A stretch of 64,000 nt of DNA from Streptomyces violascens (lineage in GTDB: Bacteria > Actinomycetota > Actinomycetes > Streptomycetales > Streptomycetaceae). The notes under the pieces are model-generated. The model was not told where the DNA came from. It was given only the letters and a program-made list of their open reading frames with translations, and did no database searches. A program made the translations under genes and the position numbers. The stretch is taken from the NCBI RefSeq assembly GCF_014649955.1, contig NZ_BMUA01000009.1, forward strand, positions 1 through 64,000, written 5' to 3'. Below, in pieces: positions 16,650 through 25,324 of this stretch; within the stretch, counting starts at the first letter, position 1, and the number at the start of each line of letters is the position of its first letter.

Positions 16650-17296
16650 CCGCCCCTGAGGGGCGTGGCATAGGCACGGTTCACCCTGCGGGGAACTCGT
16701 TCCGCATCCTCCACGTCAGCACCGGCAACGTCTGCCGCTCGCCGATCACCGAGCGGCTGACCCGCCATGCCCTGAGCGACCGGCTCGGGGACCCGTTCAC
16801 GGGCGGCCTCATCGTGGAGAGCGCCGGTACCTGGGGGCACGAGGGCGCTCCGATGGAGGCCAACGCCGCCGCCGTCCTCGCCGACTTCGGCGCGGACGCC
16901 ACCGGCTTCACCGGGCGCGAACTCCTCGACGAGCACGTGATCACCGCCGACCTGGTGCTCACCGCGACCCGCGACCACCGCGCCCAGGTCATCTCGATGG
17001 GCCACTCGGCGGGCCTGCGCACCTTCACCCTGAAGGAGTTCACCCGTCTGGTACGGGCCATAGACCCCGCCACGCTGCCCGATCCGCTCCAGGAGGGCAT
17101 GGTGGAGCGGGCCAGGGCCCTGGTGCGGGCCGCGGCCGCGCTGCGCGGCTGGCTGCTCGCCCCGAGCGCCGAGGCCGACGAGGTCAACGACCCCTACGGT
17201 GCCCCGATCACGTTCTTCCGCTCCATCGGCGACGAGATCAACCAGGCGCTCGACCCGGTGGTCACGGCCCTGACGGGCGTGCCGACCCACCACTGA
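16646..17296 (+). CDS. low-molecular-weight phosphotyrosine phosphatase-like protein lacking the catalytic Cys
   Basis: The 216-residue protein has the LMW-PTP fold pattern, ILHVSTGNVCRSPITERL near residues 19-36 and a late Asp-Pro motif (NDPYGAP) at the general-acid position. In active enzymes the P-loop reads CxGNxCRS and the first Cys is the nucleophile. Here that residue is Ser (codon AGC in GTC AGC ACC), while the second Cys and the Arg remain. Tyrosine phosphatase activity by the usual mechanism is therefore unlikely, and a binding or altered role is possible. It starts at TTG overlapping the stop of the upstream gene, behind a GAGGTGG site. Databases usually label such proteins protein-tyrosine phosphatase. 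Confidence 0.85.
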   Translation: MTAPEGRGIGTVHPAGNSFRILHVSTGNVCRSPITERLTRHALSDRLGDPFTGGLIVESAGTWGHEGAPMEANAAAVLADFGADATGFTGRELLDEHVITADLVLTATRDHRAQVISMGHSAGLRTFTLKEFTRLVRAIDPATLPDPLQEGMVERARALVRAAAALRGWLLAPSAEADEVNDPYGAPITFFRSIGDEINQALDPVVTALTGVPTHH

Positions 17297-17347
17297 GACG
17301 CGCCATCACACCGGGCGCGGGGGGCGGCCGAGACCTACGCTGGGTGC

Positions 17348-18586
17348 ATGTCCGTCACCTCCGCAGTTGGCACTGAACTCGCGGGGTTCGACGCCCTCAG
17401 GCGGCAGGACCCCGAAATGGCCGACGTGCTGCTCGGCGAGGCCGAGCGGCAGGCCGCCTCGCTGCAGTTGATCGCCGCCGAGAACTTCACCTCGCCGGCC
17501 GTGCGCGCGGCCCTGGGCTCGCAGCTGGGCAACAAGTACGCCGAGGGATATCCCGGCGCCCGTCACCACGGCGGCTGCGAAGTCGTCGACGTCGCCGAGC
17601 GCATCGCCGTCGACCGCGCCAAAGCCCTGTTCGGGGCCGCCCACGCCAACGTACAGACGCATTCGGGGACTTCGGCGGTACTGGCGGCCTATGCGGCGCT
17701 CCTGAAGCCGGGAGACACCGTTCTGGCGATGGGGCTGCCCTTCGGCGGACACCTCACGCACGGCTCGCCCGCCAACTTCTCCGGGCGATGGTTCGACTTC
17801 GTCGGGTACGGGGTCGAGCCGGACACCGGGCTCATCGACTACGGCGAGGTGTGGGACCTGGCGGTCGCGCACCGGCCCAAGGCGATCGTGTGCGGCTCGA
17901 TCGCGTACCCCCGCCACCCGGACTACCAGGCCTTCCGCGAGATCGCCGACGACGTGGGTGCCTACCTCATCGCGGACGCCGCGCACCCCATGGGCCTGGT
18001 CGCCGGGGGAGCGGCGCCGAGCCCCGTCCCGTACGCCGACGTCGTGTGCGCCACCACCCACAAGGTGCTGCGCGGCCCGCGCGGCGGGCTGATCCTTTGC
18101 GGCAGCGACCTGGCCGCCCGCATCGACCGGGCCGTGTTCCCCTTCACGCAGGGCGGCGCCCAGATGCACACGGTCGCCGCCAAGGCCATCGCCTTCGGCG
18201 AGGCGTCCACCCCCGCCTTCACGGCGTACGCCCATCAGGTGGTCGCCAATGCGCGCACCCTCGCCGAGGGGCTGCTCGCGGAGGGGTTCGGGGTGGTCAC
18301 CGGCGGCACCGACACCCACCTGCTGCTCGCCGACCCGGCGCCGTTCGGCATCGACGGGCGCACCGCGCGCGGCCGGCTCGCGGGCGCCGGGCTCGTCCTG
18401 GACAGCTGCGCCCTGCCGCACCTGGACGCCCGCGGCATCCGGCTCGGCACCGCCGCCGTCACCACCCAGGGCATGGGGGAGGCGGAGATGGCCAGAATCG
18501 CGGTGCTGTTCGCGATGGCGATGCGAGAGGATCCCAAGGCGCGGGCGGCGGCAAGGGAACTCGCGGAAAGATTTCCCCCTCCCTGA
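17348..18586 (+). CDS. glyA: serine hydroxymethyltransferase family protein
   Basis: SHMT interconverts serine and glycine with tetrahydrofolate. The 412-residue PLP protein has LIAAENFTSPAV, NKYAEGYPGARHHGG, QTHSGTSAVLAAY, the DAAHPMGLVAGG pocket, and the Schiff-base Lys239 in ATTHKVLRGPRGG, so the catalytic set is complete. Some positions differ from textbook GlyA (NVQTHSGTSA rather than NVQPHSGSQA). Streptomyces often encode more than one SHMT paralogue, so the physiological substrate of this one is not certain. The ATG lies ten bases after a CCTACGCT -10-like motif, consistent with a leaderless transcript. Confidence 0.88.
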   Translation: MSVTSAVGTELAGFDALRRQDPEMADVLLGEAERQAASLQLIAAENFTSPAVRAALGSQLGNKYAEGYPGARHHGGCEVVDVAERIAVDRAKALFGAAHANVQTHSGTSAVLAAYAALLKPGDTVLAMGLPFGGHLTHGSPANFSGRWFDFVGYGVEPDTGLIDYGEVWDLAVAHRPKAIVCGSIAYPRHPDYQAFREIADDVGAYLIADAAHPMGLVAGGAAPSPVPYADVVCATTHKVLRGPRGGLILCGSDLAARIDRAVFPFTQGGAQMHTVAAKAIAFGEASTPAFTAYAHQVVANARTLAEGLLAEGFGVVTGGTDTHLLLADPAPFGIDGRTARGRLAGAGLVLDSCALPHLDARGIRLGTAAVTTQGMGEAEMARIAVLFAMAMREDPKARAAARELAERFPPP

Positions 18587-18665
18587 GGTTCCTTGAGAGG
18601 GTCCTGTTTCCAGCGCCCCGGGACCTTTTCACAGGGCTCGCATAAAGGAAGAAATGCGGGCTTAT

Positions 18666-18681
18666 CCCCGCTTCGGCGGGG
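18666..18681 (+). other. small stable hairpin after glyA
   Basis: CCCCGC-TTCG-GCGGGG forms a stem closed by the very stable UUCG tetraloop. It has no T-run. It is a probable 3' end or processing structure in the glyA to undecaprenyl-transferase gap. Confidence 0.45.
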
Positions 18682-18779
18682 TACCTGCAACCATCCGCCG
18701 GATCCTAATGTCCTCAACCACATGCGCGCGAAGCTAGGGTGTGGGGCTGAGATGGCCAGCGATACCTCTGGGGCAGCCC

Positions 18780-20108
18780 GTGCGTGAATACCTGCTGACG
18801 CTCTGCGTCACGGCCGCGGTGACCTACCTGCTCACCGGGCCGGTGCGGAAGTTCGCCATCGCCGTCGGTGCGATGCCGGAGATCCGCGCGCGTGACGTGC
18901 ACCGGGAACCGACGCCGAGGCTCGGCGGCATCGCCATGTTCGGCGGCCTGTGCGCGGGCCTGCTGGTGGCCGACCACCTCGACGGCCTCAATCCGGTCTT
19001 CCAGTCCAACGAACCCCGGGCGCTGCTCTCCGGCGCCGCGCTGATCTGGCTGATCGGTGTCCTGGACGACAAGTTCGAGATCGACGCCCTGATCAAGCTC
19101 GGCGGCCAGATGATCGCTGCGGGCGTCATGGTCATGCAGGGTCTGACCATTCTGTGGCTGCCCATCCCCGGCATCGGCTCGGTCTCGCTGACCTCCTGGC
19201 AGGGCACCCTGCTCACGGTCGCGCTCGTCGTGATCACCATCAACGCGGTGAACTTCGTGGACGGCCTCGACGGCCTGGCCGCCGGCATGGTGTGCATCGC
19301 CTCCGCGGCGTTCTTCATGTACGCCTACCGGCTCTGGTACGGGTACGGAATCGAGGCGGCCGCCCCCGCCACCCTGTTCGCCGCCGTCCTCATGGGCATG
19401 TGCCTGGGTTTCCTGCCGCACAACATGCACCCGGCCAGGATCTTCATGGGCGACTCGGGCTCGATGCTGATCGGCCTGGTGCTCGCGGCGGGCGCGATCT
19501 CCATCACGGGCCAGGTCGACCCGGACGCGATGAAGCTCAACTTCGGCGGCACCCGCGATGCCACGCACGCGATGCTGCCGGTCTTCATCCCGCTGCTCAT
19601 GCCGCTGTCGATCATCGCGATCCCGATGGCCGACCTCGTCCTCGCGATCGTCCGCAGGACCTGGAACGGGCAGTCGCCGTTCGCCGCGGACCGCGGGCAC
19701 CTGCACCACCGGCTCCTGGAGATCGGGCACTCGCACAGCCGGGCCGTGCTGATCATGTACTTCTGGTCGGCGCTCATCGCGTTCGGCGCGGTCGCCTACT
19801 CGGTGCACTCGGCGTCGATGTGGATCGTGCTGGTGATCGTCGCGCTGAGCGCGGTCGGGCTCGTCCTGTTGCTGCTGCCGCGGTTCGCGCCGCGCGCCCC
19901 GCAGTGGGCCGAGCGGTTCGTGCCGCCGCGCTACCGGCACGCGCGGAGCGAGCCGGAGACGGTGCACTCGCTGGCCTCCGAGGAGGACGACGAGGTGCGC
20001 GGCGAGCGCACTCCTGTGGCCGCCGGGGTCTCCGGCGTCAACGGGGCGACCGCGATCGGCCCCCGTTCGCGTTTCCCCGACCGACGGAAGACCGGTGCGT
20101 CGCGCTGA
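18780..20108 (+). CDS. MraY-family undecaprenyl-phosphate GlcNAc/MurNAc-1-phosphate transferase (WecA/TagO type)
   Basis: This family attaches a sugar-1-phosphate (commonly GlcNAc-1-P) to undecaprenyl phosphate, the first step of teichoic acid and related glycopolymer synthesis. The 442-residue protein has about ten membrane segments and the family motifs DVHREPTPRLGG, GVLDDKFEIDA (Mg-binding Asp pair), AVNFVDGLDGLAAG, ARIFMGDSGSM and the cytosolic AADRGHLHHRLL His-rich loop. A hydrophilic tail of about 60 residues follows the last segment. The start is uncertain: GTG at 18780 gives the usual VREYLLTL N-terminus, and another GTG lies at 18741. It precedes the atp operon. Confidence 0.92.
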   Translation: MREYLLTLCVTAAVTYLLTGPVRKFAIAVGAMPEIRARDVHREPTPRLGGIAMFGGLCAGLLVADHLDGLNPVFQSNEPRALLSGAALIWLIGVLDDKFEIDALIKLGGQMIAAGVMVMQGLTILWLPIPGIGSVSLTSWQGTLLTVALVVITINAVNFVDGLDGLAAGMVCIASAAFFMYAYRLWYGYGIEAAAPATLFAAVLMGMCLGFLPHNMHPARIFMGDSGSMLIGLVLAAGAISITGQVDPDAMKLNFGGTRDATHAMLPVFIPLLMPLSIIAIPMADLVLAIVRRTWNGQSPFAADRGHLHHRLLEIGHSHSRAVLIMYFWSALIAFGAVAYSVHSASMWIVLVIVALSAVGLVLLLLPRFAPRAPQWAERFVPPRYRHARSEPETVHSLASEEDDEVRGERTPVAAGVSGVNGATAIGPRSRFPDRRKTGASR

Positions 20109-20371
20109 CGAATTGCCGCGTCGACGCCAATACCAGACATCTCGCCGCCTGTTGCGCACAAACGCGCAGCGCCACTCTCAAGTGTGATGGGCAGCACACT
20201 TCCATGGTAAAGACCTCATCAAATAGTTTGTGATACGGTTCACGAGACCCGGCGACAGAGCCGAAGGACCGTAGTGCGACGGTCCGTTGGCCCGAGGGAC
20301 CAACTCGGCCCGGGCTTACGCTCGTCCATGACGACACCACTTTGCCCCCACCAGCAAGCGGAGCTGCCGCC
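20109..20371 (+). other. atp operon promoter/leader region
   Basis: No gene is evident here. An AT-richer stretch around 20205-20245 (TCAAATAGTTTGTGATACGG) is the likely promoter, with an extended -10-like TGTGATACGGT but no clear -35. Downstream, GGACCGT (20266-20272) pairs with ACGGTCC (20279-20285), forming a leader hairpin. atpI starts at 20372 with only a weak GGAGC ribosome site. Confidence 0.45.
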
Positions 20372-20809
20372 ATGCCGTCCAACGACGCACGCACTCTTCT
20401 CCAGACCGCCCTACCCACCGCTGCCGCGGGCGCTGTTGCCGCCGTGATCAGCGGTGTGGTCGCGGGCGGCAAGGGGGCGGTGGGTGCCATCGTCGCGACG
20501 CTGGTCGTGATCCTCTTCATGGGCATCGGACTCGTCGTCCTGGAACGCACTGCCAAATCGCTTCCGCATCTGTTCCAGGCCATGGGGCTGATGCTGTACA
20601 CCGCGCAGTTGCTCCTGCTCTTCATCTTCGTCGCGGTCTTCAAGAACACGACGCTGTTCAACCCGAAGTGCTTCGCCGCAACCCTCGTCGCGCTGACCCT
20701 CGTCTGGATCGGCGCGCAGGCGCGTGCGCACATGAAGGCGAAGATCCTTTACGTCGAACCGGATACCGCTGAGGGCAACAAGCCCGAAAAGACGGGGCCG
20801 TCGTCGTGA
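20372..20809 (+). CDS. atpI: ATP synthase protein I
   Basis: The 145-residue membrane protein has four predicted hydrophobic segments (about 14-33, 37-58, 72-96 and 105-122) and lies first in the atp operon, as atpI does elsewhere. AtpI helps assemble the c-ring or supplies Mg to the membrane; it is not a structural subunit. The sequence is poorly conserved, so the call rests mainly on topology and position. The ATG at 20372 fits the first hydrophobic segment. Confidence 0.85.
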   Translation: MPSNDARTLLQTALPTAAAGAVAAVISGVVAGGKGAVGAIVATLVVILFMGIGLVVLERTAKSLPHLFQAMGLMLYTAQLLLLFIFVAVFKNTTLFNPKCFAATLVALTLVWIGAQARAHMKAKILYVEPDTAEGNKPEKTGPSS

Positions 20810-21034
20810 ACGGTAGGGCCGGAATAAATGCGAGTTCAGGACCCTGCTATCGTCCGGTGCCAACTGCGGCACTGCGGGCGCGGGCATCTGAGCTGACGCC
20901 TGCTCATTCGCGAGGCTTGATGCCCGACCGCCGCCCCATCATCCGAAACACCAGTCCAGTGCCGAACCGCGGCTGCGCGCCGCGCCGACACAACGAGGTT
21001 GCCGTACCTATGCGCCACGCTGAAGGAGCCCGCG

Positions 21035-21859
21035 GTGAGTGCTGACCCGACGCAGGTGCTCGCCTTCGATCCGAGCTGCCACATCTTCCAGTCGAACGGC
21101 TGTGGCTTCGAGGGTCCCGGCCTGCACTCGTTCCTCTTCGAGCCGCTCTGGGGCGACACCGACGGGGTGTACTTCAACAAGCCGATGCTGCTGGCCCTGC
21201 TGGGCTCGCTGATCATCGTCGGCTTCTTCTGGGCCGCCTTCCGCAAGCCGAAGCTTGTTCCCGGCAAGTTCCAGATGGTCGCCGAGGCCGGCTACGACTT
21301 CGTACGCCGCGGCATCGTCTACGAGACGATCGGCAAGAAGGAGGGCGAGAAGTGGGTCCCCCTCATGGTCTCGATCTTCTTCTTCGTCTGGATGATGAAC
21401 CTCTGGTCGATCGTCCCCGTCGCCCAGTTCCCGGTGACGTCGATCATCGCGTACCCCGCGGTGCTCGCCGCGATCGTCTACGTGATCTGGATGACGCTCA
21501 CGTTCAAGCGTCACGGCTTCGTCGGCGGCTTCAAGAACCTGACCGGCTATGACAAGACCCTGGGCGGCGTGCTGCCGCTGGTCATGGTCATCGAGTTCTT
21601 CTCGAACGTGCTGGTCCGCCCCTTCACGCACGCGGTGCGACTCTTCGCGAACATGTTCGCCGGTCACACCCTGCTGCTGCTGTTCACGATCGCCAGCTGG
21701 TACATGCTCAACGGCATCGGCATCGCGTACTCCGGCGTCTCCTTCGTGATGGTCGTCGTGATGACCGCGTTCGAGCTCTTCATCCAGGCCGTCCAGGCAT
21801 ACGTGTTCGTGCTGCTGGCCTGCGTCTTCATCCAGGGCGCCGTCGCCGAGCACCACTGA
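21035..21859 (+). CDS. atpB: F0F1 ATP synthase subunit a
   Basis: Subunit a forms the two half-channels for protons next to the c-ring. The 274-residue protein has five to six membrane helices and the essential arginine in the penultimate conserved helix (NVLVRPFTHAVRLFANMFAGH), plus the Glu/Gln residues of the last helix (AFELFIQAVQAYVF). The GTG start has GAAGGAG seven bases ahead. A 225-base gap after atpI holds nothing else recognisable. Confidence 0.97.
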   Translation: MSADPTQVLAFDPSCHIFQSNGCGFEGPGLHSFLFEPLWGDTDGVYFNKPMLLALLGSLIIVGFFWAAFRKPKLVPGKFQMVAEAGYDFVRRGIVYETIGKKEGEKWVPLMVSIFFFVWMMNLWSIVPVAQFPVTSIIAYPAVLAAIVYVIWMTLTFKRHGFVGGFKNLTGYDKTLGGVLPLVMVIEFFSNVLVRPFTHAVRLFANMFAGHTLLLLFTIASWYMLNGIGIAYSGVSFVMVVVMTAFELFIQAVQAYVFVLLACVFIQGAVAEHH

Positions 21860-21935
21860 CCGTCCGCCCCCTCCATACCCCCAGTCGTCCGGTGGCCAAC
21901 CCCCACCGGTCCGTGAAAGAGAAGGAAGAACTGGC

Positions 21936-22169
21936 ATGTCCCAGATCCTCGCTGCCTCCGATGGCGTCACCGGCTCGCTCAGCTCCATCGGGTACGGCCT
22001 CGCCGCGATCGGCCCCGGCGTCGGCGTCGGCATCATCTTCGGTAACGGCACGCAGGCTCTTGCCCGTCAGCCCGAAGCGGCCGGCCTGATCCGCGCCAAC
22101 CAGATCCTCGGTTTCGCGTTCTGTGAGGCGCTGGCCCTGATCGGCCTCGTCATGCCGTTCGTCTACTAA
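21936..22169 (+). CDS. atpE: F0F1 ATP synthase subunit c
   Basis: The 77-residue hairpin of two membrane helices forms the rotating c-ring. The first helix is glycine-rich (GYGLAAIGPGVGVGIIFG), the polar loop is ALARQPE, and the proton-binding carboxylate is Glu64 in AFCEALALIG, as in most H+-driven enzymes with Glu. No additional Na+-ligand pattern is evident. A GAGAAGGAAG ribosome site precedes the ATG, consistent with the high translation expected of the c subunit. Confidence 0.97.
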   Translation: MSQILAASDGVTGSLSSIGYGLAAIGPGVGVGIIFGNGTQALARQPEAAGLIRANQILGFAFCEALALIGLVMPFVY

Positions 22170-22208
22170 GACGAACCACGACCAGACCGACCGACGAAAG
22201 GCACTGAT

Positions 22209-22757
22209 GTGAACCTCACCATGGTTCAGCTGGCGGCCGAGGGCAAGGAAAACCCCCTCGTTCCGCCGTGGCCTGAGCTCGTCATCGGCCTCATCGCCTT
22301 CGTCATCGTCTTCGGCTTCCTCGCCAAGAAGCTCCTCCCGAACATCAACAAGGTTCTGGACGAGCGTCGCGAGGCCATCGAAGGCGGGATGGAGAAGGCC
22401 GAGGCCGCTCAGACCGAGGCCCAGAGCGTCCTTGAGCAGTACAAGGCGCAGCTCGCCGAGGCCCGCCACGAGGCTGCGCGCCTGCGCCAGGAGGCGACCG
22501 AGCAGGGCACCGCGCTCATCCAGGAGATGAGGGCGGAAGGCCAGCGGCAGCGTGAGGAGATCATCGCTGCCGGCCACGCCCAGATCGAGGCCGACCGCAA
22601 GGCCGCCGCGCACTCGCTCCGTCAGGACGTGGGCAAGCTGGCGACCGACCTGGCCGGCAAGCTGGTCGGCGAGTCCCTCGAGGACCACGCCCGCCAGAGC
22701 CGCACCATCGACCGTTTCCTCGGCGAGCTCGAGGAGAAGGCCGAGGCCGTCCGATGA
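22209..22757 (+). CDS. atpF: F0F1 ATP synthase subunit b
   Basis: Subunit b is the peripheral stalk that holds F1 still against F0. The 182-residue protein has one N-terminal membrane helix (about residues 20-40, ELVIGLIAFVIVFGFLAKKLLP) and then a long charged coiled coil rich in Glu, Ala and Arg, ending near the delta-binding C-terminus. The GTG start follows GAAAGGCACT. The stop overlaps the atpH start (ATGA), so atpF and atpH are translationally coupled. Confidence 0.96.
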   Translation: MNLTMVQLAAEGKENPLVPPWPELVIGLIAFVIVFGFLAKKLLPNINKVLDERREAIEGGMEKAEAAQTEAQSVLEQYKAQLAEARHEAARLRQEATEQGTALIQEMRAEGQRQREEIIAAGHAQIEADRKAAAHSLRQDVGKLATDLAGKLVGESLEDHARQSRTIDRFLGELEEKAEAVR

Positions 22758-23569
22758 ACGGCGCGAGCCGCGAGGCACTGGCCGCCGCACGCGAGCGTCT
22801 CGACGCCTTGATGGACAACACGTCCGTCGACGCGGCGAAGCTCGGCGACGAGCTGGCCGCCGTCACCACGCTGCTCGACCGCGAGGTCTCGCTGCGTCGG
22901 GTCCTGACCGACCCGGCGCAGGCCGGCGAGGCCAGGGCCGAGCTGGCCGGGCGTCTGCTCGGCGGCCAGGTGGGCGGCGAGACCGTCGACCTGGTGGGCG
23001 GCATGGTCCGCTCCCGCTGGTCGCAGTCCCGTGACCTGGTGGACTCGCTGGAAGAACTGGCGGCCACCGCCGACCTCACCGCCGCGCAGCAGTCGGGCGC
23101 GCTGGACGACGTCGAGGACGAGCTGTTCCGGTTCGGCCGCATCGTCACCTCCAGCACCGAGCTGCGCTCCGCGCTCACCAGCCGCACCGCCACGGTCGCG
23201 GCCAAGAGCGAGCTGCTGCGCAGCCTGCTCGGCGGCAGGGCGAACCCGGTCACCGAGCGTCTGATCGGCCGTCTTGTGACCCGGCCGCGTGGACGTAGCC
23301 TGGAAGCGGGACTCGAGTCCCTCTCCAAGCTCGCCGCGCACCGCCGGGACCGGATGGTCGCCGTCGTCACCTCGGCGGTTCCGCTGACCGACGTCCAGAA
23401 GCAGCGCCTCGGCGCGGCTCTGGCGAAGATCTACGGCCGCCGGATGCACCTGAACCTCGACGTGGACCCCGAGGTCCTCGGCGGGATCTCGGTGCGTGTC
23501 GGCGACGAGGTCATCGAAGGCACCATCGCGGAGCGCCTCGAAGAGGCGAACCGGCGGCTGGCGCGCTGA
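22754..23569 (+). CDS. atpH: F0F1 ATP synthase subunit delta
   Basis: Delta joins the b stalk to the top of the alpha3beta3 head. The 271-residue protein is longer than the E. coli subunit (177), as in other Streptomyces: an extra N-terminal segment precedes the canonical domain. The C-terminal region shows the family motif DPEVLGGISVRVGDEVIEGTIAERL. The start overlaps the atpF stop by four bases. Confidence 0.95.
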   Translation: MNGASREALAAARERLDALMDNTSVDAAKLGDELAAVTTLLDREVSLRRVLTDPAQAGEARAELAGRLLGGQVGGETVDLVGGMVRSRWSQSRDLVDSLEELAATADLTAAQQSGALDDVEDELFRFGRIVTSSTELRSALTSRTATVAAKSELLRSLLGGRANPVTERLIGRLVTRPRGRSLEAGLESLSKLAAHRRDRMVAVVTSAVPLTDVQKQRLGAALAKIYGRRMHLNLDVDPEVLGGISVRVGDEVIEGTIAERLEEANRRLAR

Positions 23570-23644
23570 CCTCACGGTCGGCACAGCAACTGAATTAGCA
23601 ACACCAGCGGCCCGGTTGGGCCGTGCAGAAATTGCAGAAGATTC

Positions 23645-23662
23645 CTGGGGGTCGGCCCCCAG
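23645..23662 (+). repeat. palindromic hairpin between atpH and atpA
   Basis: CTGGGGG-TCGG-CCCCCAG is followed by ACCCCCTT. It lies in the 139-base atpH-atpA gap and matches the hairpin in the prmC start and the one near 28770, so it appears to be a dispersed intergenic element inserted within an essential operon. Confidence 0.55.
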
Positions 23663-23708
23663 ACCCCCTTAGAAACTTCGGGCCCAACAAGGAGAGCAGG
23701 GAACCCAG

Positions 23709-25301
23709 ATGGCGGAGCTCACGATCCGGCCGGAGGAGATCCGGGACGCGCTGGAGACCTTTGTCCAGTCGTACCAGCCGGACGCGGCCTCGCGCGAGGA
23801 GGTCGGTACGGTCAGCGTTGCCGGCGACGGCATCGCGAAGGTCGAGGGTCTTCCCTCGGCCATGGCGAACGAGCTGCTGCGGTTCGAGGACGGAACCCTT
23901 GGTCTCGCCCTCAACCTCGAGGAGCGCGAGATCGGTGCGATCGTCCTCGGCGAGTTCAGCGGAATCGAAGAGGGCCAGCCGGTGCAGCGCACCGGTGAGG
24001 TGCTCTCGGTCGGCGTCGGCGAGGGCTACCTCGGCCGCGTCGTCGACCCGCTCGGCAACCCGATCGACGGCCTCGGCGAGATCGAGACCGACGGCCGCCG
24101 CGCCCTGGAGCTGCAGGCTCCGGGCGTCATGGTCCGTAAGTCGGTGCACGAGCCGATGGCGACCGGTTACAAGGCCGTCGACGCGATGGTGCCGATCGGC
24201 CGTGGCCAGCGTCAGCTGATCATTGGTGACCGTCAGACCGGCAAGACCGCTCTGGCCGTCGACACGATCATCAACCAGCGCGACAACTGGCGCTCGGGCG
24301 ACCCGAAGAAGCAGGTCCGCTGCATCTACGTCGCCATCGGCCAGAAGGGCTCGACCATCGCCTCCGTGCGTGGCGCCCTGGAAGAGGCCGGCGCGCTGGA
24401 GTACACGACGATCGTCGCCGCGCCCGCGTCCGACCCGGCCGGCTTCAAGTACCTTGCCCCGTACACCGGTTCGGCCATCGGCCAGCACTGGATGTACGAC
24501 GGCAAGCACGTCCTCATCATCTTCGACGACCTGTCGAAGCAGGCCGACGCCTACCGCGCCGTGTCGCTGCTCCTGCGCCGCCCGCCGGGCCGCGAGGCCT
24601 ACCCGGGTGACGTCTTCTACCTGCACTCGCGTCTGCTCGAGCGCTGCGCGAAGCTGTCGGACGACATGGGCGCCGGTTCGATGACGGGTCTGCCGATCGT
24701 CGAGACCAAGGCGAACGACGTGTCGGCGTTCATCCCGACCAACGTCATCTCCATCACCGACGGCCAGTGCTTCCTGGAGTCGGACCTGTTCAACGCCGGT
24801 CAGCGCCCCGCGCTGAACGTCGGTATCTCCGTCTCCCGAGTCGGTGGTTCCGCGCAGCACAAGGCCATGCGCCAGGTGTCCGGCCGACTGCGTGTCGACC
24901 TCGCCCAGTACCGCGAGCTGGAGGCGTTCGCCGCCTTCGGTTCCGACCTGGACGCCGCTTCCAAGGCCTCCCTTGAGCGCGGCAAGCGCATGGTCGAGCT
25001 GCTGAAGCAGCCGCAGTACTCGCCGTTCCCGGTCGAGGAGCAGGTCGTCTCCATCTGGGCCGGCACCACCGGCAAGATGGACGACGTCCCGGTCGAGGAC
25101 ATCCGCCGCTTCGAGGCCGAGCTGCTCGAGTACCTGCGCCGCGAGCGCAAGGAGCTCCTCACCTCGATCGCCGAGGGCGCGAAGATGTCGGACGACACCC
25201 TGCAGTCGGTGGCTGACGCCATCGCCGGCTTCAAGCGTCAGTTCGAGACCTCGGACGGCAAGCTCCTCGGCGACGACACGCCGGTCAGCACCAGCAAGTG
25301 A
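23709..25301 (+). CDS. atpA: F0F1 ATP synthase subunit alpha
   Basis: Alpha is the non-catalytic nucleotide-binding subunit of F1. The 530-residue protein has the N-terminal beta-barrel, Walker A GDRQTGKT (residues 173-180), the Walker B region HVLIIFDDLSKQ, the ATP synthase alpha/beta signature PALNVGISVSRVG, and the alpha-specific arginine finger within it. The ATG follows AAGGAGAGCAGGGAACCCAG. The gap upstream carries a palindromic element. Confidence 0.98.
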   Translation: MAELTIRPEEIRDALETFVQSYQPDAASREEVGTVSVAGDGIAKVEGLPSAMANELLRFEDGTLGLALNLEEREIGAIVLGEFSGIEEGQPVQRTGEVLSVGVGEGYLGRVVDPLGNPIDGLGEIETDGRRALELQAPGVMVRKSVHEPMATGYKAVDAMVPIGRGQRQLIIGDRQTGKTALAVDTIINQRDNWRSGDPKKQVRCIYVAIGQKGSTIASVRGALEEAGALEYTTIVAAPASDPAGFKYLAPYTGSAIGQHWMYDGKHVLIIFDDLSKQADAYRAVSLLLRRPPGREAYPGDVFYLHSRLLERCAKLSDDMGAGSMTGLPIVETKANDVSAFIPTNVISITDGQCFLESDLFNAGQRPALNVGISVSRVGGSAQHKAMRQVSGRLRVDLAQYRELEAFAAFGSDLDAASKASLERGKRMVELLKQPQYSPFPVEEQVVSIWAGTTGKMDDVPVEDIRRFEAELLEYLRRERKELLTSIAEGAKMSDDTLQSVADAIAGFKRQFETSDGKLLGDDTPVSTSK

Positions 25302-25324
25302 CGACGACGGAAGGGACCTGACTC

